Shown: positions 15,668 through 23,059 of the stretch, piece after piece
Position numbering within the stretch: the stretch's first letter is position 1
Layout of the letters: the number at the start of each line of letters is the position of its first letter
Assembly: GCA_934320895.1 (NCBI GenBank)
Contig: CAKRFY010000034.1
Span: 1-32,994 of the forward strand
Direction: 5' to 3'
Length of the DNA: 32,994 nucleotides
Origin: an uncultured Lachnospiraceae bacterium
Lineage (GTDB): Bacteria; Bacillota; Clostridia; Lachnospirales; Lachnospiraceae
Position numbers and translations under genes: made by a program
The notes under the pieces: generated by a model
The model's input: only the letters and a program-made list of their open reading frames with translations
Database searches by the model: none
What the model was told of the DNA's origin: nothing

Positions 15668-15687
15668 TTGTGATTATATTATCACAA
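15668..15687. promoter_or_regulatory. Palindrome in the promoter region of the minus-strand AAA gene
   Basis: TTGTGAT and ATCACAA are perfect 7-bp arms around TATATT. The site lies 16-35 bp upstream of the ATG of the gene at 13955-15652 and covers a possible -10 (TAATAT on the minus strand with TGA in front). TGTGA and TCACA resemble Crp/Fnr half-sites but are 8 and not 6 bp apart, so the binding protein is uncertain. Confidence 0.35.
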
Positions 15688-15759
15688 TATTACAATAAAT
15701 ACAAATCGTTGATTTTTTAACATTTTTCTGTTTCCATTGAAGCAAAATGTGTAAAGTTA

Positions 15760-15768
15760 TGGTATAAT
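15760..15768 (+). promoter_or_regulatory. Extended -10 promoter element
   Basis: TGGTATAAT is a perfect extended -10 (TGn-TATAAT), about 100 bp before the truncated dehydrogenase gene. No good -35 is present at 16-18 bp, which extended -10 promoters tolerate. A small hairpin (CTGCTTT/AAAGCAG, 15774-15796) begins the predicted leader. Confidence 0.6.
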
Positions 15769-15870
15769 GTTGCCTGCTTTAGCTTATGAAAAGCAGAAAA
15801 GTGATGATAGTATATCAACTTTTTATTATCAGGAGATAGTGTTTTTTACGGCGAATGAAAGGATTTACTT

Positions 15871-16545
15871 ATGAATTGTGAAGATATGATAAATATTCCT
15901 GATAAAGCAGTTATGATAACAAATATGCTTGAATCTCTTCCATACAAGATATTTGCAACATCGTCAATTGATGCCATGGTTCACAGTGTGGAGTCATTTT
16001 TAAGTCCAAATGGATGCCGTATATCAAGAGTATTTTCAACAGAAGCATTGAAAACTATTATTTCGTGTTGGAATATGGCGGTGTCAGAAGGTGGAGAAGA
16101 TTCATGGAAAAAATATGCAAAAGATTTTCTTAAGGCATCGAATTTTGCAGGGCTTGGTTTTGGCTTTGCAGGCTGTGCAGCGGTTCATGCATGTGCGTAT
16201 CCACTTGGTTCTGTATATCATATTCCTCACGGTCAGTCAAACCAGCTTATGTTTGCATCAGTTATGAAAAAATATAAGGAATTGCAGCCACATGGAAGAA
16301 TAAATGATCTTGAAGAGGTGATATCAGAAACACTTAATATCGGCCAGGATGAAGCACTTGAAAAGCTGTATGATCTGATGGATAGTGTATTAAAGAGTAA
16401 ACCGCTTAAAGAATTTGGAGTAAAAGAAAGTGATCTGCCAGTATTTGCAAAGGATGTAGCTGCTACACAGCAGAGGCTCTTAAAGAATAATTATATACAG
16501 CTTAGCGAAGAACAGCTGCTTGATATATATAATGCTGCGTTTTAA
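15871..16545 (+). CDS. 4-hydroxybutyrate dehydrogenase-like protein, N-terminally truncated
   Basis: The 224-residue product matches the C-terminal, all-helical half of iron-dependent alcohol dehydrogenases, and within them the 4-hydroxybutyrate dehydrogenase type (reduces succinate semialdehyde with NADH): LPYKIFATSSIDAMVHSVES, GFAGCAAVHACAYPLG and YHIPHGQSN are characteristic. All four metal ligands are present (Asp34, His38, His106, His120 of this product). The N-terminal nucleotide-binding domain of about 150 residues, with its GGG and GTGSE motifs, is missing, and I see no remnant of it in the 218 bp upstream. The gene nevertheless has AAAGGA 7 nt before the ATG, an extended -10 promoter and a good terminator. 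It is either a decaying pseudogene or a retained single-domain protein; redox activity on its own is unlikely. Confidence 0.75.
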   Translation: MNCEDMINIPDKAVMITNMLESLPYKIFATSSIDAMVHSVESFLSPNGCRISRVFSTEALKTIISCWNMAVSEGGEDSWKKYAKDFLKASNFAGLGFGFAGCAAVHACAYPLGSVYHIPHGQSNQLMFASVMKKYKELQPHGRINDLEEVISETLNIGQDEALEKLYDLMDSVLKSKPLKEFGVKESDLPVFAKDVAATQQRLLKNNYIQLSEEQLLDIYNAAF

Positions 16546-16587
16546 GCATGGATTGACATCCAGCGTTAAACTTGTGAGTAAATATTG

Positions 16588-16622
16588 AAAAAATATGTCA
16601 GAGTTTTTTGACATATTTTTTT
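16588..16622 (+). terminator. Rho-independent terminator
   Basis: The arm AAAAAATATGTCA (16588-16600) pairs with TGACATATTTTTT over an 8-nt loop; the T run continues to 16622. It ends the transcript of the truncated dehydrogenase gene. Confidence 0.75.
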
Positions 16623-16626
16623 ACAC

Positions 16627-16654
16627 TTCACATAAATCAAAAATGTGTTATAAT
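16627..16654 (+). promoter_or_regulatory. Promoter of the REC-GGDEF gene
   Basis: TTCACA (16627-16632), a 16-bp spacer and TATAAT (16649-16654) preceded by TGT, which makes it an extended -10. It starts right after the upstream terminator and about 60 bp before the ATG at 16718. Confidence 0.7.
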
Positions 16655-16717
16655 ATAAGTGAATGTAATTTTAATGATATTATGAGACAAAAAGTGATTT
16701 ATAGGAGATTTTGAAGT

Positions 16718-18043
16718 ATGGAAGTATTACAAAAGAAGGAAAAATTATTGATTGTAGACGATTCAAAATTTCAGCGTGTAGTTCTCAGGGAGACATTATC
16801 GGAACATTTTGATATTATTGAGGCAACTGATGGTGCAGAATGTTTGGAGATAATAAAAAAGAAAAGTGAAGCGATGGATATCGTATTACTTGACTTGGTA
16901 ATGCCTGGAATAGATGGTTTTGAAGTGTTAAAACGCAGACAGAAAAATAAGGATTTCAGAAACATACCGGTTATAGTATTGACTACTAGTGATGATATTT
17001 CATTTCAGACAGAGGCATTTGAATTGGGTGCGGATGATTTTATTATCAAACCTGTTGATGCAAGAATAGCTATCTCTCGTATAAATAATACACTGGGTGC
17101 AGTAAGACATTTGAAGGAAGTTTTAGAAGAACAGAATTCATGGAGGATAAAATCTCAGATAGACGAGATGACGCATTTATTTAATAAAGTTACAACTGAA
17201 GAAATGGTTACGGAAATATTATGCCAGTCCTATGAAAAAAAACATGCACTTATGATTATAGACATAGATAATTTCAAATCAGTAAATGATATATTAGGAC
17301 ACAAAGTGGGTGACAATATTATATGTGTTGTCGCTGGTGTTTTATCATCTCTGTTTAAAAGTACAGATATTATTGGGCGTATAGGCGGAGATGAATTTGT
17401 AGTGCTTATGCGTGATATACCAAACGAACAGGCTGTTACTGAAAAGGCAGAACAGCTCGTTAATGTATTTAAGAAAAAAGAAAATCTTACTATTCCTGAA
17501 AATATATCAGTAAGTGTGGGGATTGCTTTCTCAGAAGATGAGGATAGTTCATTTTCTGAATTATTTGCAAAATCGGATCAGGCTTTGTATATATCAAAGA
17601 AAGCGGGAAAAGCATGTTTTAGTGTTCATGGAGTGGAATATGATATATTGGAGAAAAACCGTAATGTACTTTTGTGGTCAGAGTCAAGAAATACTGCAAG
17701 CACTTTAGAATTTGCACTTCCAAGTTCAGTACAGATAAATATTGTATCAGGTTTAGAATATATAAGGGAACATGTTGCCAAGGAAGACAATGAGATCGCA
17801 TCAATATATATTGATGTGTCTGAAATGTCTGATTCAGGCAGCAAATTCTGGGAAACAATAAAAAGTGAAGCGTGGGCAAAGAAGCATCCGATTGTTGCAA
17901 TATGTAAAGAAGGCAGCATGGAACAGATACGGTATGCGGTATTGTCAGATATCGTTAATGACATATTGTTTGCTCCACTTGAAGCATCTATATTAAAACG
18001 TCGTATTAATGAGTACATAAAAAAAGAGCAGCATAGGACATAA
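16718..18043 (+). CDS. Response regulator with GGDEF (diguanylate cyclase) and C-terminal receiver-like domain
   Basis: The 441-residue cytoplasmic protein begins with a complete receiver domain (about 8-125): acidic pair Asp14/Asp15, phosphoacceptor Asp59, Thr89 and Lys111. A GGDEF domain follows (about 145-305), with DIDNFKSVND and an intact GGDEF at 223-227, so cyclic di-GMP synthesis is likely. The inhibitory site upstream, normally RxxD, reads KSTD. The last ~120 residues (about 315-441) look like a degenerate receiver, with strands NVLLWSES, SIYIDVS, HPIVAICKE and DILFAPLE but no phosphoacceptor pocket. No histidine kinase is nearby. It has its own promoter and GGAGATTTTGAAGT before the ATG at 16718. 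Function as a phosphorylation-controlled cyclase is inferred from the domains. Confidence 0.9.
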   Translation: MEVLQKKEKLLIVDDSKFQRVVLRETLSEHFDIIEATDGAECLEIIKKKSEAMDIVLLDLVMPGIDGFEVLKRRQKNKDFRNIPVIVLTTSDDISFQTEAFELGADDFIIKPVDARIAISRINNTLGAVRHLKEVLEEQNSWRIKSQIDEMTHLFNKVTTEEMVTEILCQSYEKKHALMIIDIDNFKSVNDILGHKVGDNIICVVAGVLSSLFKSTDIIGRIGGDEFVVLMRDIPNEQAVTEKAEQLVNVFKKKENLTIPENISVSVGIAFSEDEDSSFSELFAKSDQALYISKKAGKACFSVHGVEYDILEKNRNVLLWSESRNTASTLEFALPSSVQINIVSGLEYIREHVAKEDNEIASIYIDVSEMSDSGSKFWETIKSEAWAKKHPIVAICKEGSMEQIRYAVLSDIVNDILFAPLEASILKRRINEYIKKEQHRT

Positions 18044-18059
18044 AAAAATTAGATTAAGA

Positions 18060-18089
18060 TTCACAGACTTGATGAGTTTATGATATTAT
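18060..18089 (+). promoter_or_regulatory. Probable promoter of the cyclophilin gene
   Basis: TTCACA (18060-18065), an 18-bp spacer and TATTAT (18084-18089) with a TGA extension in front. It lies about 85 bp before the ATG at 18173. Confidence 0.5.
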
Positions 18090-18172
18090 AGTAAAATATT
18101 GAAGTATTTTTATGTGGCGGTATATTTAGTTACAGCCCAGATATAAACAGATTGCAAGAAAGGACAAATAAA

Positions 18173-18691
18173 ATGGCAAAAAATCCTATAGTTACATTTG
18201 AGACAACAGCAGGGACAATTACAGCAGAACTTTATCCTGAAATTGCTCCAAACACAGTAAACAATTTTATTTCACTTATAAACAGTGGTTTTTATGACGG
18301 ACTTATTTTTCACAGAGTCATAAAAGGTTTTATGATTCAGGGTGGAGATCCTGATGGAGTAGGAACAGGCGGACCAGGATATTCTATCAAGGGCGAATTT
18401 GCAATAAACGGTGTAGAGAACAATCTTAAGCACACAGTAGGAGTTCTTTCGATGGCACGTTCAATGATGCCTGACTCAGCGGGTTCACAGTTTTTCATCA
18501 TGCATAAAGATGCACCACATCTTGACGGACAGTATGCGGCATTTGGTAAAGTAACAGATGGAATGGACACAGTCAATGCGATAGCAGAAACTGAAACAGA
18601 CTACTCTGATGCACCATTAGAGCCACAGATGATGATCAAAGTAACGGTGGACACAGATGGAGTAGAATACCCTGAACCGGAAAAATGCTAG
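18173..18691 (+). CDS. ppiB: Cyclophilin-type peptidyl-prolyl cis-trans isomerase
   Basis: The 172-residue protein is a cytoplasmic single-domain cyclophilin that catalyses proline isomerisation during folding. The diagnostic segments are all present: FHRVIKGFMIQGGDPDGVGTGG (catalytic Arg in FHRV, then FMIQGGDP), LSMARSMMPDSAGSQFFI (key residues MAR, SQFFI) and HLDGQYAAFGKV. No signal peptide is seen. The ATG at 18173 is preceded by AAGAAAGGA with 8-nt spacing; a TTG further upstream (18152) would overlap that site. It is monocistronic, ending 25 bp before a long-hairpin repeat that probably terminates it. Confidence 0.95.
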   Translation: MAKNPIVTFETTAGTITAELYPEIAPNTVNNFISLINSGFYDGLIFHRVIKGFMIQGGDPDGVGTGGPGYSIKGEFAINGVENNLKHTVGVLSMARSMMPDSAGSQFFIMHKDAPHLDGQYAAFGKVTDGMDTVNAIAETETDYSDAPLEPQMMIKVTVDTDGVEYPEPEKC

Positions 18692-18715
18692 AAAATATCA
18701 TAAAATAGTAAACAT

Positions 18716-18820
18716 AAAGAGGCTGTCGCACGAAGCACTATTTATATAATACCTGGATAATAAATCTGTTATTAATATCTACATATTGTATAGATCATGC
18801 TTAATGCGACGGTCCCTTTT
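18716..18820 (+). repeat. Long-hairpin repeat with terminator-like 3' end, copy 2
   Basis: AAAGAGGCTGTCGCA (18716-18730) pairs with TGCGACGGTCCCTTT (18805-18819), with two G-U pairs and one mismatch, around a 74-nt AT-rich loop; TTTTATTAT follows. The arms and the distance match the copy at 11609-11717, and the loops share stretches such as TATCTA(T/C)AT. It begins 25 bp after the cyclophilin stop. Confidence 0.55.
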
Positions 18821-18943
18821 ATTATAAGGAGCAAAATGCAGACTTTTGCCAAGTCAAAATTTTTAATTTTGACTTTGTGTTCACAAAATCTTGACATTCT
18901 TGTGTTATTCTCTTTTGTATATAAAAAACAGGAGGTAAATACA

Positions 18944-20056
18944 GTGATTGAGGTTAAAAATCTCGTTAAAAGGTATGGAACACATGCTGCGGTAAATGAT
19001 CTTTCATTTACTGTTGAGACAGGAAAGGTTGTCGGTTTTCTTGGGCCTAATGGTGCAGGAAAATCAACAACTATGAATATGATAACAGGTTATATTGCGC
19101 CGACGGAAGGAGAAGTTCTTATTGATGGCATTGATATTATGGATGAACCTGAACTGGCAAAGAAAAATATAGGATATCTCCCGGAAATTCCACCGCTTTA
19201 TCCGGATTTAAGAGTAAGAGAATATCTTTCATTTGTTGCAGAGCTTAAAAAAGTTCCTAAAAAAGAAAGAGATATCGAAGTTCATAAGATAATGTCAAAG
19301 ACAAAGATACTTGATGTTTCGGAAAGACTTATAAAACATCTGTCAAAAGGTTATAAGCAGAGAGTAGGTCTTGCGGGGGCAATGATGGGAAATCCTGACA
19401 TACTTATTCTTGATGAGCCGACAGTAGGTCTTGATCCGAGCCAGATAATAGAAATGCGTGAACTTATCAGAGAGCTAAGCAAAAATCATACAGTTCTTTT
19501 AAGTTCTCATATCATGCAGGAGATCAGTGCTGTATGTGACGAGATAATCATTATAAATGAAGGAAAAATGATAACAAAAGACACACCAGAAAATATTACA
19601 AAGAAAATGGTTGATACAAATGGTGTTCATATTGTTGTAAAGGGTGATAAGACAAAACTTAAAGAGGCACTTAGAACTGTTTCGGGTATTAAAAATGTAG
19701 CATATGATAATGACAAAGATGTTGAGGAAAATACAGTTGGTCTTACTATTTACTGTGCCGAAGATGAGGACATAAGAGTTGAACTTTTCTATGCACTTGC
19801 CAAGGCAGAGTGTCCTTTGATAGAGATGAATAAACTTGACACATCGCTTGAAGATGCTTTCCTCGCACTTACAAGGGGAGGTTCAAAGCAGTATGGTGGT
19901 AAAAAACTCAAAAAATTAAAGACTGAAAAGAAAGATTCAGCAGATGAAGGAAAAAGTCTTGAGGATATGGTACAGAGTGAGCAAGTGCAGAAATCTGATG
20001 AAGACATATTAAAAAATGAAAGACATGATTCAGATATGGAAGGAGGAGAAAAATAA
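18944..20056 (+). CDS. ABC transporter ATP-binding protein (Gld-type)
   Basis: The 370-residue ATPase has Walker A GPNGAGKS (34-41), signature LSKGYKQR, Walker B ILILDEPTVGLDP and switch His in LLSSHIMQE. After the ATPase core (about 1-220) comes a C-terminal domain as in GldA/NatA-like proteins, then a charged Lys/Asp/Glu tail of about 60 residues. The start is the GTG at 18944, with GGAGGT (18931-18936) 7 nt upstream; earlier in-frame codons have no ribosome site. It overlaps the permease gene by one base (TAATG). Together with the next three genes it forms a Gld-like ABC export operon; in gliding Bacteroidetes the homologues support gliding, while in Clostridia the substrate is unknown. 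Confidence 0.94.
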   Translation: MIEVKNLVKRYGTHAAVNDLSFTVETGKVVGFLGPNGAGKSTTMNMITGYIAPTEGEVLIDGIDIMDEPELAKKNIGYLPEIPPLYPDLRVREYLSFVAELKKVPKKERDIEVHKIMSKTKILDVSERLIKHLSKGYKQRVGLAGAMMGNPDILILDEPTVGLDPSQIIEMRELIRELSKNHTVLLSSHIMQEISAVCDEIIIINEGKMITKDTPENITKKMVDTNGVHIVVKGDKTKLKEALRTVSGIKNVAYDNDKDVEENTVGLTIYCAEDEDIRVELFYALAKAECPLIEMNKLDTSLEDAFLALTRGGSKQYGGKKLKKLKTEKKDSADEGKSLEDMVQSEQVQKSDEDILKNERHDSDMEGGEK

Positions 20057-20922
20057 TGCTTGCGATATATAAAAAAGAATTGAGACAATATTTTAATTCA
20101 ATGATAGGTTTTGTTTTTCTGGCATTTTTCCTTGTTATTATAGGAATATACACATGGGCATATAACCTTTCAAGCGGGTTAGGAAATTTTGAGGTGACTC
20201 TTGGCGGTATATCATTTATGTATGTTTTGCTTATACCTATACTTACGATGCGTATAGTTGCAGAAGAAAACAGACAGAAAACAGACCAGCTTCTTTATAC
20301 AGCACCGATATCACTTGGAAAGATAATTGTTGGTAAATATTTTGCGGTTATGACATTATTTTCATGTGCATTTATTCCTATGTGCATATATCCGCTTATT
20401 ATACACATGTATGGTACAGATGTAAGACTTGCGCCGGCATATAGCAGTATTATAGGATTTTATCTTTTAGGTGCGGCGGCAATAGCAATCGGTCTTTTTA
20501 TCTCATCACTTACTGAAAGTCAGGTGATTGCATCTGTTGTGAGTTTTATCACACTTCTTCTTACATTTCTTTTAAATAACATTACAAGTCTGCTTCCGAC
20601 AGGAGCGATATCGCAATGCGTTATGATAGCCGTATTATGGCTTGTCATATGTCTTGTTTTTTATCATATGATGAATAATATAACAGTGCTTGTTATGATG
20701 GCTGTTATTGGAGAGGCGGCAATATGGATAATTTATGCAGTAAAATCTTCATTATATGAAAGTCTGCTCACAAATATATTAAATACGCTTGCCCTGTCTA
20801 CAAGGTATGATGATTTCAGTCTTGGAATATTAAATTATGATGCGATAGTTTATTATATTTCCATTGCATTTTTATTTGTATTCCTTACGATTCAGATGAT
20901 CAAGAAAAAGCGTTTTAATTAA
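20056..20922 (+). CDS. ABC-2-type permease (GldF-like)
   Basis: The 288-residue protein has six hydrophobic helices in ABC-2 permease order, starting with MLAIYKKELRQYFNSMIG, the amphipathic entry segment typical of GldF/NatB permeases, and the conserved LTMRIVAEENRQKTDQLL loop (key residues MR, E, TDQLL) between helices 2 and 3. It is the membrane partner of the ATPase immediately upstream. GGAGGAG at about 20042 inside the ATPase gene is its ribosome site. The next gene starts 15 nt later. Confidence 0.92.
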   Translation: MLAIYKKELRQYFNSMIGFVFLAFFLVIIGIYTWAYNLSSGLGNFEVTLGGISFMYVLLIPILTMRIVAEENRQKTDQLLYTAPISLGKIIVGKYFAVMTLFSCAFIPMCIYPLIIHMYGTDVRLAPAYSSIIGFYLLGAAAIAIGLFISSLTESQVIASVVSFITLLLTFLLNNITSLLPTGAISQCVMIAVLWLVICLVFYHMMNNITVLVMMAVIGEAAIWIIYAVKSSLYESLLTNILNTLALSTRYDDFSLGILNYDAIVYYISIAFLFVFLTIQMIKKKRFN

Positions 20923-20937
20923 GAAAGGAGCAGTAAT

Positions 20938-22410
20938 ATGAGTGAAGGATTAAAAGAAGTCAAAATAAAAAGGAGCTCAGGACAAATAAAGAAGTCGTTT
21001 ACGAATAGAAAATTTAAATCGGGAGCATACAGTTCGTTTATCACTGTTCTTGTGATAGCGATAGTAGTCGTTGTAAATCTTGTGTTTGGAAAACTTGATC
21101 TGTCAACTGATTTAAGTTCTAACAGTTTATTTACACTGTCAAAGGATACAAAAAAAGCGTTAAAATCAGCAAAAGATGATATTACGCTTTATTATCTTGT
21201 TACCGATGGCAAAGAGACAGAATATATTGAAAAGGTGCTTAAGCAGTATCCTAAAGTGTCATCAAAAGTTAAGATTAAAAAGGTAGATCCGGTTGTAAAT
21301 CCGGGATTTGCAAGCAAATATTTATCAGACAGCGAAGCAGGTTCAGTGGCACAAAATGATGTTATTGTTGTGAATGATTCGACAAAGAGTTCAGCGTATG
21401 TACAAAATACAGATATGTATTATACTAATACAGATTATTCATCATATTCACAGACACAGTACCTTGATGTTGAGGGAAAGATAACATCAGCTATCCAGAG
21501 AGTTCTTGCAGAAAAAAAGACTAAGATGTATATTCTTCAGGGGCATGATGAATTGGAAGTTGGAACAACTATGTCAACTTCATTTAGCAAAATGAATATA
21601 GAAACCGAGGAGCTTACACTTTACTCTGAGGATAAAGTGCCTTCAGACTGTGATATACTTCTTATAAACGGAGCAACAAAGGATATAAGTAAGGAAGAAA
21701 AAGATAAGATTCTTGCTTATATGAAAAACGGTGGAAATGCAGTAATAAATCTTCAGTATGGAACAAAAAACACTCCAAATTTAAAGGAATTATTAAGATA
21801 TTATGGACTTAATGAGCAGATAGGTTCAGTATGTGAGACACAGGGTAACTATTATAATTATGTAAATTTTGTCATCCCTACAGTGGCTTCTTCTGATGAT
21901 ATAACTTCTGATATATCAGGAATCGTGGCAATGCCATCACCTGTTGGAATTTCAAAGCTTTCAAGTAAGAACATTAGAAAATCGCTTACTATAACAGATC
22001 TTATGACAACGTCAGAAGGTTCATATCTTAAATTAGATACTTCATCAGGAAAAACAGTAAAAGAGAAAGGCGATGTTGATGGACCGTTTGCAATGGGGGT
22101 GTCTGTAACAGATAAGATCGATGATGATAAGAATACAAAACTTGTTGTTTATGCATCAGCTTATGCTTTCTCGGATGATATTATATCAACGAATCAGTTT
22201 GACAATGGCTCATTGCTTACAAATGCTGTTAAGTCGCTATCTGATTCGGATGTTGAAGAAACATCGATAAATGCAAAGAGTCTTTCTTATTCTTATGTTT
22301 CGCTTACACAGGGAACACAGATTTTATGGGCAACTGTAATGATCATAATAATACCTGTTGGACTTCTTGTTACCGGATTTATAATCTGGATGAGCAGAAG
22401 AAGAAAGTAG
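20938..22410 (+). CDS. GldG-like ABC-associated protein with large extracellular domain
   Basis: The 490-residue protein has a basic N-terminus, one membrane helix (about 37-58), a long extracellular part with the LSSNSLFTLSKDTKKAL segment that is diagnostic of GldG/DUF4350-type proteins, an ILQGHDE strand and an INGATKDISKEEKDKIL segment, and a final membrane helix (about 462-485) ending in RRRK. Such proteins accompany GldA/GldF-type transporters and are thought to engage the substrate or the cell wall. Ribosome site AAAGGAG at 20923-20933. The gene is followed 12 nt later by the DUF4340 gene. Confidence 0.9.
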   Translation: MSEGLKEVKIKRSSGQIKKSFTNRKFKSGAYSSFITVLVIAIVVVVNLVFGKLDLSTDLSSNSLFTLSKDTKKALKSAKDDITLYYLVTDGKETEYIEKVLKQYPKVSSKVKIKKVDPVVNPGFASKYLSDSEAGSVAQNDVIVVNDSTKSSAYVQNTDMYYTNTDYSSYSQTQYLDVEGKITSAIQRVLAEKKTKMYILQGHDELEVGTTMSTSFSKMNIETEELTLYSEDKVPSDCDILLINGATKDISKEEKDKILAYMKNGGNAVINLQYGTKNTPNLKELLRYYGLNEQIGSVCETQGNYYNYVNFVIPTVASSDDITSDISGIVAMPSPVGISKLSSKNIRKSLTITDLMTTSEGSYLKLDTSSGKTVKEKGDVDGPFAMGVSVTDKIDDDKNTKLVVYASAYAFSDDIISTNQFDNGSLLTNAVKSLSDSDVEETSINAKSLSYSYVSLTQGTQILWATVMIIIIPVGLLVTGFIIWMSRRRK

Positions 22411-22422
22411 AGGAGGGGCATT

Positions 22423-23022
22423 ATGAGAAGAAAAAACAGACAGTTATTGACAATTGTCGGCTTATGTGTTCTCCTGATAGCATTGATTATCAGCTTTTTG
22501 GTTATTACGAGGCATAAAGATGAGAGTGACAAAAAAGAAGAGGCAGCAAAGAATATTGAACTTTATTCAGTTAAGGATGCTGATATTACATCTTTTAACT
22601 TTAAAAACAGCAAGGCTGAGCTTACTTTTGTGAAAAAGAATAATAAATGGATATTAAAAGACGATATGAAATATAGTCTTGACCAGAGTAAGGTAAAAAC
22701 ACTGATAAATGATGTTAAAAAAATTTCTGCTACAAGCAAGGTAACATCTGATTGTACCGACCTGTTACCGTATGGACTTAAAGAGCCAGCTTTACAGGTG
22801 GATATTACAGATAAAAATGGCAATAAGAGAACATTGACGGTAGGAGATGAGTCAGTTGCAGGGGAGGGTCGTTATGCATATATTGATGAAGATGTTAAAA
22901 AGATTTATATGATAACATCGACATTTACATCAGACTTTGAGACTACAAAAAAGGAGTTAAAAGCTGAAACAAAGGCAGCGGCGGCTCCGTCATCAACAGC
23001 GGCGGCAGCTTCTAAAAAATAA
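22423..23022 (+). CDS. DUF4340-domain membrane-anchored protein
   Basis: The 199-residue protein has a membrane anchor (about 8-28) and a DUF4340-like extracellular domain: DITSFNFKNSKAELTF, NNKWILKDDMKYSLDQSKV (key residues W, D, V), YGLKEPALQV and LTVGDES. It ends in an Ala/Ser-rich low-complexity tail (TKAAAAPSSTAAAASKK). DUF4340 proteins are regular partners of Gld-like ABC operons; this one is short, holding a single copy of the domain where many relatives carry two. GGAGGGG lies just before the ATG. No terminator is seen after it, so the SpoIID-family gene 37 bp downstream may be cotranscribed. Confidence 0.88.
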   Translation: MRRKNRQLLTIVGLCVLLIALIISFLVITRHKDESDKKEEAAKNIELYSVKDADITSFNFKNSKAELTFVKKNNKWILKDDMKYSLDQSKVKTLINDVKKISATSKVTSDCTDLLPYGLKEPALQVDITDKNGNKRTLTVGDESVAGEGRYAYIDEDVKKIYMITSTFTSDFETTKKELKAETKAAAAPSSTAAAASKK

Positions 23023-23059
23023 GTTTGAATCATAAAATAATAAGATGGGAATAAAAAGG

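Noticed and set aside
15855..15881. Short frame MKGFTYEL before the truncated dehydrogenase, considered as the original N-terminus left after a deletion
   Set aside because: It is only eight codons, is in another frame, has no well-spaced ribosome site, and does not match the usual N-terminus of 4-hydroxybutyrate dehydrogenases.
18891..18923. TTGACA with TATATA as promoter of the Gld-like operon
   Set aside because: The spacing is about 21 bp and the better-spaced hexamer TTGTAT is a poor -10, so the promoter stays unassigned although the -35 is perfect.
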